Shown: positions 1-5,590 of the stretch, in pieces | Position numbering within the stretch: the stretch's first letter is position 1 | How the letters are laid out: each line of letters opens with the position of its first letter | From: Verrucomicrobiales bacterium | GTDB taxonomy: Bacteria > Verrucomicrobiota > Verrucomicrobiia > Verrucomicrobiales > DEV007 | Length of the DNA stretch: 5,871 nucleotides | Assembly: GCA_002696885.1 (NCBI GenBank) | Contig: NZSO01000070.1 | Span: 10,199-16,069, forward strand | Reading direction: 5' to 3' | The notes under the pieces: generated by a model | Told to the model about the DNA's origin: nothing | Database searches by the model: none | The model's input: the letters and a program-made list of their open reading frames with translations, nothing else | Position numbers and translations under genes: made by a program

Positions 1-1514
1 GCATTGCTTCCAAATTGGTGTATCGACTCAGAGTTAGTCATTATTGGCCTTTGTTTGGAACTGGACATATATCCTGTAATTGACTTTGGTTTTCCTCTCC
101 CGGATGACCATTTTTGCTGCCATTCGGCCTGTGCAAGGAATTGTAAAAAAGTGTTTATACCCTCATCCATCCATGTCCATTGGCGTTCATCTGAGTTGAC
201 GATCATCGGGAACCAATTATGACCAACTTCATGAATAACCACCCCAATGAGTGCATTTTTTGTGCTTTCTGAATAGGTGCCATCCTTTTCAGGTCGAGGA
301 CCATTGAAGCAAATCATTGGATACTCCATCCCAAATACAGGGCCGTTTACGCTTATCGCGACGGGGTATGGGTAATCAAAAGTGAATTTTGAGAACACAT
401 CCAAAGTGTGAGCGACCGATTCGGTTGAATACTTGCTCCATAAAGGTTCGGCTTCAATTGGATAGAATGACATTGCCCATGCTTTTTTACCTTTGGTAAA
501 TTCATGATACTTCGCATCCCAGATGAATTTTCGAGATGAGGCCCAAGCAAAATCCCTCACATTATCAGCCTTAAATATCCAAGTTTTAGTTTTGGTTGGT
601 TTTGTTTTTTTTGACTGATTTTGTTTTGCTTCTTCTGGAGTGACAATGAATGTGATGTCTCCATTTTTTTTGGCTTTGTTCCAACGGTCTAATTGAGTGT
701 CACTCATAACACTATTAGTGTTTTGTAATTCACCGGTTGCGGCAACAATATGATCTTCAGGGGCTGTTATCTCTACCTTGTAATTTCCAAACTCTAAGGT
801 GAACTCCCCACTACCCAAAAATTGTTTATTTTGCCAGCCTGTATAATCAGTATAGGCAGCCATTCTGGGAAACCATTGTGCGATTTCATAGATGTAATTT
901 TTATCTTCCTTAAAATATTCATAACCTCCGCGAGCCCTATTTAGATCTGCATCGATGATATTGTATTCCCAATCAATATTGAAGACATAATTTGATTTTG
1001 GAGTTAATGATTTTTTAAGGTCAATTCTCATCATTGTTCCGATTATGCTAAACTTTATTTTTTCTCCTTTTGAATTAGTAACCTTTTTAATTTGATGTCC
1101 GCCTTTGAATGATTGGCGATAGAGTTGAGACTTCAATCTATTAAAGCTCATGCCATCTAAACCTGGAGCCTCTTGAATTAAGAGTTCCTCTGAATTTGGG
1201 TCAAAGCGGTTTTGGTCAAGTTGAACCCAGAGATAGTTAAGGGTATGTGGGGAATTGTTTTGATAATTGATAGTCTCTGAGCCGATGAGTCGTTGATTTT
1301 TATCGTCTAAGATAACTTTGATATGATAGTCGGCTCGCTGTTGCCAGTAATTAGGACCCGGAGCACCTGATGCCAAGCGGTTACTATTGGGTGAGGGGAG
1401 TAATTCGTGAAGTTGTTTGAATGGATCTTCTTTGTAAGAATAAACCTGTCCTGTTGATACCGGAATGAGATTAATGGTGAATAGAATAAGGGTGAGGTAA
1501 AAAAGCTGGATCAT
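1..1514 (-). CDS. Secreted M1-family zinc metallopeptidase (aminopeptidase N-like), C-terminus cut off by window edge
   Basis: This is the first 504 codons of a gene that runs off the left edge with no stop codon. The protein is a gluzincin metallopeptidase: HEVGH at residues 428-432 and E451, exactly 18 residues later inside WMDEG, form the HExxH-18x-E zinc site, and GMEYP at 395-399 takes the place of the GAMEN substrate-binding motif of classical aminopeptidase N. Residues 1 to about 22 are a hydrophobic signal peptide without cysteine, so export to the periplasm or outside is likely and a lipoprotein is not. Residues about 45-290 form the beta-rich M1 N-terminal domain, starting near the phrase GPNYWQQRADY. 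A lysine/threonine-rich stretch (297-311) links it to the catalytic domain. The known family role is removal of N-terminal residues from peptides, usually for nutrition. Family members usually run to 600 or more residues, so a substantial C-terminal part is missing here only because of the edge. The ATG at 1514 has no Shine-Dalgarno sequence. The gene probably has its own promoter. Class is secure; substrate is unknown. Confidence 0.93.
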   Translation of the reverse strand, partial: MIQLFYLTLILFTINLIPVSTGQVYSYKEDPFKQLHELLPSPNSNRLASGAPGPNYWQQRADYHIKVILDDKNQRLIGSETINYQNNSPHTLNYLWVQLDQNRFDPNSEELLIQEAPGLDGMSFNRLKSQLYRQSFKGGHQIKKVTNSKGEKIKFSIIGTMMRIDLKKSLTPKSNYVFNIDWEYNIIDADLNRARGGYEYFKEDKNYIYEIAQWFPRMAAYTDYTGWQNKQFLGSGEFTLEFGNYKVEITAPEDHIVAATGELQNTNSVMSDTQLDRWNKAKKNGDITFIVTPEEAKQNQSKKTKPTKTKTWIFKADNVRDFAWASSRKFIWDAKYHEFTKGKKAWAMSFYPIEAEPLWSKYSTESVAHTLDVFSKFTFDYPYPVAISVNGPVFGMEYPMICFNGPRPEKDGTYSESTKNALIGVVIHEVGHNWFPMIVNSDERQWTWMDEGINTFLQFLAQAEWQQKWSSGRGKPKSITGYMSSSKQRPIMTNSESIHQFGSN

Positions 1515-1538
1515 CGTTTTTTTAATAAATGAGGGGGC

Positions 1539-1568
1539 ATAATCTAATATAATCTTAAGTATCTGCAA
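1539..1568 (-). promoter_or_regulatory. Candidate promoter of the M1 peptidase gene
   Basis: Read on the minus strand, TTGCAG (1568-1563) is a fair -35 box, followed after 16 nt by TAGATT (1546-1541) as a possible -10 box. This would start transcription roughly 20 nt before the ATG at 1514. Both boxes match the sigma-70 consensus only partly, and AT-rich DNA gives such matches by chance. Support comes from position: the site lies in the only gap before the peptidase gene and is bracketed by an inverted repeat. The Bacteroidota-type -7 motif TAnnTTTG is not seen. Confidence 0.3.
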
Positions 1569-1579
1569 TTATTAGATTA
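1540..1579. repeat. 10-bp perfect inverted repeat bracketing the peptidase promoter; possible operator
   Basis: TAATCTAATA at 1540-1549 is matched exactly by its reverse complement TATTAGATTA at 1570-1579, with a 20-nt spacer. The half-site centres are about 30 bp apart, close to three DNA helix turns, so a dimeric or tetrameric regulator could contact both on one face. One arm overlaps the candidate -10 box and the other sits just upstream of the candidate -35 box of the peptidase gene. The repeat is directly visible; the operator role is inferred. No regulator gene is present nearby. Confidence 0.4.
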
Positions 1580-1586
1580 ACCATAC

Positions 1587-1615
1587 TTATGATAATGAAA
1601 TCCTCATTATCATAA
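1587..1615. repeat. 12-bp perfect hairpin after phnE2; possible terminator or regulator site
   Basis: TTATGATAATGA (1587-1598) and TCATTATCATAA (1604-1615) are exact reverse complements around a 5-nt loop. The hairpin begins 20 nt after the phnE2 stop codon, where a terminator or mRNA 3'-end stabiliser for the transporter operon would be expected. The stem is AT-rich and no T-run follows on either strand, so it is not a standard intrinsic terminator. It could equally be a palindromic protein-binding site upstream of the peptidase gene. Confidence 0.45.
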
Positions 1616-1635
1616 CAAGTTCTCTTAAGATGCGA

Positions 1636-2559
1636 TTATGCCTGCTCAAGGCGCAATTTTTTTCTGATCCAGTAAGAAAAAAGATCACCAAGAATTACTA
1701 TGATGGAGCCCATGAGAATTAAGGCTATCATTTTGTCAAAGTCTCTCCCGGCCTTGGCATCATTAATTAAAAACCCCAGGGATGCGATACCCAACATACC
1801 AAGAACAGTTGACTCTCTTACACAAGTTTCCCATCTGTAAAAGTAATAAATGAGCATCCTAGAAAATGTTTCTGGAACCATAGCGTAAGTGAAAGTATTT
1901 ATACGACTACTGCCGTGAGCGATAAATAATTTAGGAGTACTTAATTTATTGTTTTCAATAATCTCGGAACCTAGTCTTCCTAGTATTCCAACGTTGTGAA
2001 TTGCTAAAGCTAGAACTAATGCCCATGGGTCGGGGCCAAGTATTGATAGTAATAAAAATCCAAGAACATATTCTGGTAAACTTCGAGTGAACAAAAATCC
2101 TAGTCGTGATATTTTATTAACTAGTTTCCAAAAGGCAGAGGATATTTTGCTATCACTAACTTCAATCCCCAAGGGAATATTGCTGGCTAAATTTCTTGCC
2201 GCCATCGGTAATACGAGAAAAGCCAATGTTGCAGATATCCAGATTGCGGTTGTTGCTAGGCCGAAGGTCATCAGGCCAGCAAAGATGCCCTTCTGATCAA
2301 ATATGATTTCTGAAAGCCAAGGTAGTGCCTCTGACCAATTACCTGTTTCTCGAGTTGGGTCGGGAATTATTTTCTTCAAAAAATTATGAAGGTTTTGTGA
2401 TCGCTGCTCCTCATCGATGACAGAATTATGAAGACTTTTGGCGGTCCAGGACCATAAAACACCGATAACTAATATTATGAAACTCAATCTGAGAAAGATT
2501 GAGACGCCTCTTTCCTTTTTAAGTTCTTGGATTCTTTTTGTCTGATTTGTCTCAGTCAC
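1636..2559 (-). CDS. phnE: Phosphonate-family ABC transporter permease, second subunit (PhnE2)
   Basis: An inner-membrane protein of 307 residues, one of two different permeases that pair to form the translocation channel of a PhnCDE-type importer. Hydrophobic segments lie at about 22-38, 92-120, 162-195 and 275-297, with a mostly polar loop of some 50 residues after the first. PhnE-family landmarks are RSLPE (159-163), the cytoplasmic EAA-like coupling loop around 207-230, which should dock onto PhnC, and YRWETCVRES (241-250) followed by a glycine-rich helix. The start is GTG at 2559, one base after the phnE1 stop; the next internal methionine is at residue 97, well past the first membrane segment, so GTG is the only sensible start. 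It is the last gene of the operon. The sequence is clearly different from PhnE1, which points to a heterodimer rather than a recent duplication. The substrate cannot be told from the permease: phosphonate, phosphite and phosphate are all known in this family. Confidence 0.85.
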   Translation of the reverse strand: MTETNQTKRIQELKKERGVSIFLRLSFIILVIGVLWSWTAKSLHNSVIDEEQRSQNLHNFLKKIIPDPTRETGNWSEALPWLSEIIFDQKGIFAGLMTFGLATTAIWISATLAFLVLPMAARNLASNIPLGIEVSDSKISSAFWKLVNKISRLGFLFTRSLPEYVLGFLLLSILGPDPWALVLALAIHNVGILGRLGSEIIENNKLSTPKLFIAHGSSRINTFTYAMVPETFSRMLIYYFYRWETCVRESTVLGMLGIASLGFLINDAKAGRDFDKMIALILMGSIIVILGDLFSYWIRKKLRLEQA

Positions 2560-2560
2560 C

Positions 2561-3430
2561 TTAATTAGAATTTAGCTTCTCTCTAATTTTAGCCCCCCAC
2601 CATTCAATGATTGCTACCGTAAAAAATAAGACATAAAGATAAGTCCACACTTCGTGATAATGAAATTCATCGGAAGATAACTTAATTCTATATCCAATTG
2701 TTTCGATGCCCACAAAACCAAAAACAGCTGCCGTTCGAAAAGCACATTCTAGACGATAGAAAGTATATGAAACTAAATCTGGAAACGCTAAAGGCAGGAT
2801 CCCTAGGACAAATGAAGTAAAATATCCCGCGCCGATTGAGCGGAACATGTTTTGGACCTCTTTTGTGTGTTCTTCGAATATTTCTGCATATATTTTTGCC
2901 AGTATCCCTGAAAAAGGAATCGTTACCGCAATTATTGCTGCCTCAGTTGACAGGCCTATGGCCGTAATAAAAAGTATTCCCCAAATAAGTTCATGAATCG
3001 ATCTTGCAAACGCTATCCATAATCTTGCAGTAATATACAAAGTGCGCAGGATCATTGTATAAACTTTGTTCGATAGATTATCAGGCCACCATGCGGTAGT
3101 TGAGAAAAAAGCTAGTACTGCGCCCAGAGGAATCGAAACACTCATAGCTAAAATTGCAAATTTCAAAGTGGCGATTAAAGAATTGAAAACAGTTTTGAGG
3201 AAAGGTTCAGCGCCAGTGACAGGATTTTCATACTCAATCGCTGGACTTAGGGACGCTTTAAAAAAATCAGAGGCCAGTTTGAAGTTGCCATTGATTAATG
3301 AATCAGGTTTTAACCCAATGAGAGCGCCACAAATTAATGTTATGAGGGTTATCCATAATAACAAAGATCTCCTCTTTCCTAAAAGAGGACTTTTGAATGA
3401 GTGGAAATGTTGAGAGTTAATTTCAGCCAT
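2561..3430 (-). CDS. phnE: Phosphonate-family ABC transporter permease, first subunit (PhnE1)
   Basis: An inner-membrane permease of 289 residues that should pair with PhnE2 and be driven by PhnC. Hydrophobic segments lie at about 22-40, 84-110, 148-172, 205-222 and 262-280. Family landmarks are RSIHE (143-147), equivalent to RSLPE of PhnE2, the EAA-type loop starting EVQNMFRSIGAG (191-202), and YRLECAFR (225-232), which aligns with YRWETCVR in PhnE2. I chose the ATG at 3430, which overlaps the last 8 nt of phnC (ATGGCTGA). A TTG two codons further upstream would also be open, but the ATG gives the more natural start MAEINSQ. GAGG lies directly against this ATG, too close to be an ideal Shine-Dalgarno site, so initiation probably depends on ribosomes finishing phnC. 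Permease class is secure; substrate is undetermined. Confidence 0.87.
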   Translation of the reverse strand: MAEINSQHFHSFKSPLLGKRRSLLLWITLITLICGALIGLKPDSLINGNFKLASDFFKASLSPAIEYENPVTGAEPFLKTVFNSLIATLKFAILAMSVSIPLGAVLAFFSTTAWWPDNLSNKVYTMILRTLYITARLWIAFARSIHELIWGILFITAIGLSTEAAIIAVTIPFSGILAKIYAEIFEEHTKEVQNMFRSIGAGYFTSFVLGILPLAFPDLVSYTFYRLECAFRTAAVFGFVGIETIGYRIKLSSDEFHYHEVWTYLYVLFFTVAIIEWWGAKIREKLNSN

Positions 3431-4214
3431 CCTCAAGAATTTCGTTTTCCTCTAATTGGTAAAGTTCTTGGAGTTCTTTTTTTGAAATTTGATCAGGGCT
3501 TCTATCAAAACAAACTGTCCCATTTCTGATGCCAATGACTCTTGGAAATTTCTCCATGGCCAACTCTAGATTATGAAGACTCATCAAGAGGGTTGTGTTT
3601 TCCTCGTTTGAAATTTTAATCAGTAATTCGACCAAGCTTTTTGCTCTAGCGGGGTCTACACTTGAAACAGGTTCATCTGCGAGTATGGCGGCGGGCGATT
3701 GAAAAATACTTCTGGCAACAGCTACCCTTTGTTTTTGGCCTCCTGAGAGATTTTTCGTAATTGAAAAAAGTTTTTCCTCGATCCCAACTCTATCCAGTAT
3801 TGAATGAATTTCGGTAAGTTGTTCTTTTGCTGGAATGGTTAGATTTTTCAGTAATTTGAGAAAGCCATGTTGTCCGATCTTTCCTGTTATAACGTTTTGC
3901 CAGACTCGGAAGCTATCAACCAGTGCTAAGTTTTGAGGGATGAGAGAAATTCTTGAACGAACACTTTTGAGCTCTCTAGGAGTATAATTAGTCGAATCTT
4001 TACCCTGAATGATAACTTTTCCAGTACTTGGCTTGATGCTTGAATTTAATATGTTCAAAAGAGTCGTCTTTCCACCTCCACTTGGGCCCACGATCGCTAC
4101 GCATTCGCCTTCGTTTATCGTAAGTTCAATGCTGTTTAAAGCATTGGTTTGATTATAAGAGTGCGTGACCCCGGAAACAATGAAAGTTGCTTTTTCTTTA
4201 GCGGTATCAGGCAT
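3423..4214 (-). CDS. phnC: Phosphonate-family ABC transporter ATP-binding protein (PhnC)
   Basis: A 263-residue cytoplasmic ATPase that powers the importer built with the two PhnE permeases. All core ABC motifs are intact: Walker A GPSGGGKT (43-50), Q-loop glutamine 94 in LIPQN, signature LSGGQ (156-160), Walker B ending in DE with catalytic glutamate 181, D-loop SSVD (184-187) and switch histidine 214 in SLHN. The stretch from SLHN into the following helix and the overall length fit PhnC within the family of small importer ATPases. The start is ATG at 4214, 26 nt after the dehydrogenase stop, with a GGAG about 15 nt upstream as a distant ribosome-binding site. The 3' end overlaps phnE1 by 8 nt. 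No gene for the binding protein PhnD, usual in such clusters, lies on either side. ATPase function is certain; the exact transported anion is not. Confidence 0.92.
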   Translation of the reverse strand: MPDTAKEKATFIVSGVTHSYNQTNALNSIELTINEGECVAIVGPSGGGKTTLLNILNSSIKPSTGKVIIQGKDSTNYTPRELKSVRSRISLIPQNLALVDSFRVWQNVITGKIGQHGFLKLLKNLTIPAKEQLTEIHSILDRVGIEEKLFSITKNLSGGQKQRVAVARSIFQSPAAILADEPVSSVDPARAKSLVELLIKISNEENTTLLMSLHNLELAMEKFPRVIGIRNGTVCFDRSPDQISKKELQELYQLEENEILEDG

Positions 4215-4240
4215 TAATTTTTGGGTTTCTCCAACGAATA

Positions 4241-5236
4241 TTAATCGAAACCTTTTAGAATTACTTTTCCAACGGCATTTCCCTCTTCGAGAAGTTTATG
4301 AGCTTCACTAACTTTTTCAAAAGAATATATTTGTTTGTGAATAAGGGGGGAAATGGAACCCGAATCAACCTTCTTGGCGATTTCTTTTAGCACTTCCCCG
4401 TGCCTCAGCTTGCCTTCATTTTGATCATGAAGAATAGGAATTATCATAAATACAACATGAAGAGATAGAGCTTTTTGGTGAAGAATACTGAGATCGCATT
4501 TGACTCTTGTATTCACAGATGAAACCCGTCCCTCTAATTTCGCTGCTTCAAAACTGTTAGTCAGCACGTCTCCTCCAACGGTATCGAATATCACATCGAA
4601 CCCTTTTCCATTAGTGTGTTCGTTCACATATTCGGTGATATTTTGAGAATTATAATTAATTGGAATAGCCCCATATTTAGCAACTATTTCTGCTTTCTGA
4701 TCTGATGAAACAGTTGAATAAACAACTCCACCAAATAATTTGGCAATCTGAACACCTAGGTGGCCCACTCCTCCAGCGCCTCCATGAACTAGTATCTTTT
4801 CATTTTGATTAATCTTTGCGCCTCTAATTAAGGCGTCCCAAGTAGTTATACTAACAAGAGGTAAGGCTGAACTTTCCTCAAAAGAGAGAGAACTTGGTTT
4901 TAGAGCAAGGATACGTTCATCGACTAACTGATACTCAGCCATGGCTCCCGGGTTTCCTGTTATTGCTCCACTACAGCCAAATACTTCATCACCTATTTTA
5001 AATCTAGTGACTCCATCACCAACTTCTTCAATGATACCTGAAACATCGAACCCAAGAACTCCGTTTTCAGGGGCGAGGTTTTTCAAAAGACCTGATCTAA
5101 TTTTATAATCGATGGGGTTAACTGAGCTTGCCCTAACCCTGATTATTACGTGGCCGGCTTTTATTTGAGGCTTAGGAATTTCTCTCAATTCAAAAACATC
5201 CGGGCTTCCAAACCCTGTCATTACCATAGCTTTCAT
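4241..5236 (-). CDS. Zinc-free medium-chain dehydrogenase/reductase, quinone oxidoreductase type
   Basis: A 331-residue cytoplasmic NAD(P)H-dependent oxidoreductase of the quinone oxidoreductase/zeta-crystallin branch of the MDR superfamily. The N-terminal GroES-like domain (about 1-120) has SSVNPIDYK (38-45 region) and GFDVSG (62-67). The Rossmann domain carries the dinucleotide loop HGGAGGVG (151-158). The C-terminal end EAHKLLEEGNAVGKVIL (311-327) is typical of the branch. Neither the catalytic-zinc ligands nor the four-cysteine structural zinc site of alcohol dehydrogenases is present, so it should reduce quinones or enone-type carbonyls rather than oxidise alcohols with zinc. The start is ATG at 5236, giving the usual MKAMVMTGFG beginning; the frame stays open to a TTG at 5272, but those 12 extra residues do not resemble the family. 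It is the first gene of the minus-strand run, 26 nt before phnC, so it is probably co-transcribed with the transporter. A functional link is not evident. Family is secure; substrate is unknown. Confidence 0.9.
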   Translation of the reverse strand: MKAMVMTGFGSPDVFELREIPKPQIKAGHVIIRVRASSVNPIDYKIRSGLLKNLAPENGVLGFDVSGIIEEVGDGVTRFKIGDEVFGCSGAITGNPGAMAEYQLVDERILALKPSSLSFEESSALPLVSITTWDALIRGAKINQNEKILVHGGAGGVGHLGVQIAKLFGGVVYSTVSSDQKAEIVAKYGAIPINYNSQNITEYVNEHTNGKGFDVIFDTVGGDVLTNSFEAAKLEGRVSSVNTRVKCDLSILHQKALSLHVVFMIIPILHDQNEGKLRHGEVLKEIAKKVDSGSISPLIHKQIYSFEKVSEAHKLLEEGNAVGKVILKGFD

Positions 5237-5419
5237 TTTAAATGAGACTACCCACCCCACTGATAGCGTCAATAAGTGTTCTTAACGTTTTTAAAGTTTA
5301 TGCTCAATTGGTGGAAATATTGATGCTAAAGTCAGAGTTGATTTGACGGATTATATGAGCTTGTTATTTATTTAACATATCTGAAATAATAATTTCGTGA
5401 ATTTTTTCACATAAATTTT
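5237..5419. promoter_or_regulatory. Divergent intergenic region between the dehydrogenase operon and parC
   Basis: This 183-bp AT-rich gap separates two genes transcribed away from each other, so it must hold the promoters of both unless parC or the operon is leaderless. On the plus strand a fair promoter is visible (separate entry). On the minus strand I find only poor matches, for example TTGACG at 5272-5267 without a good -10 box, and TTGAGC at 5307-5302. A GGGGTGGG (5258-5251) about 14 nt before the dehydrogenase ATG could serve as a loose ribosome-binding site. No ORF or RNA gene is recognisable. Confidence 0.5.
5361..5390 (+). promoter_or_regulatory. Candidate sigma-70-like promoter of parC
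   Basis: TTGTTA (5361-5366) and AATAAT (5385-5390), 18 nt apart, match the -35 and -10 consensus at four and five of six positions. The predicted start of transcription would lie about 23 nt before the parC ATG. There is no Shine-Dalgarno sequence in the short AT-rich leader. Chance matches are common in DNA this rich in A and T, so this is only a candidate; TTGACG at 5343-5348 is an alternative -35 box but has no convincing partner. Confidence 0.3.
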
Positions 5420-5590
5420 ATGGCAAAAAAGAAAGTCGTTAAAAAAGTCATCAAAAGAAAGGTCCTCAAAAAGAAAGTTCCAAAGGATGGCGCTGTGAAA
5501 AAAACAAAGAAAAAAGCGTCAAGTTCTTCCATAAAAAAAACAAAGAAAGCTAAGAAGCCTACCCCCAAAGATAACAACACAGACAAGGCA
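5420..5590 (+). other. Region encoding a histone H1-like lysine-rich N-terminal tail of ParC
   Basis: These 57 codons encode a low-complexity, strongly basic segment: 24 lysines and one arginine against only three acidic residues. It begins with valine-spaced lysine clusters (residues 3-22), then has two copies of KKTKK (27-31 and 39-43) separated by a short serine run. It should be disordered and able to bind DNA non-specifically. The frame stays open and continues directly into the conserved core, so it is part of the gene if the ATG at 5420 is used. Confidence 0.7.

Noticed and set aside
4..222. Plus-strand open frame of 72 codons
   Set aside because: It lies wholly antisense to the catalytic region of the M1 peptidase, which is supported by intact zinc motifs. 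It has no recognisable domain.
353..550. Minus-strand open frame of 65 codons
   Set aside because: It is in another frame of the peptidase gene, whose own frame gives clear family similarity across the same bases.
1553..1629. Two copies of TCTTAAG in the gap before the peptidase gene
   Set aside because: Seven bases around a self-complementary CTTAAG are expected often in such sequence; no further similarity flanks them.
2087..2296. Plus-strand open frame of 69 codons
   Set aside because: Antisense shadow of phnE2, with no family-like features and no upstream signals.
3066..3413. Plus-strand open frame of 115 codons
   Set aside because: Antisense to phnE1, whose permease motifs explain the region. 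The length reflects chance lack of stops opposite a membrane-protein gene.
4241..5236. Reading the dehydrogenase as a zinc alcohol dehydrogenase
   Set aside because: The cysteine/histidine zinc ligands and the four-cysteine structural site are missing; the pattern is that of the zinc-free branch.
5237..5272. Longer dehydrogenase starting at TTG 5272
   Set aside because: The 12 extra residues do not resemble the family, while the ATG at 5236 gives the standard beginning of quinone oxidoreductases.
5397..5410. Small inverted repeat GTGAA-TTTT-TTCAC before parC
   Set aside because: Only five base pairs in AT-rich DNA; likely by chance and too weak to call a regulatory hairpin.
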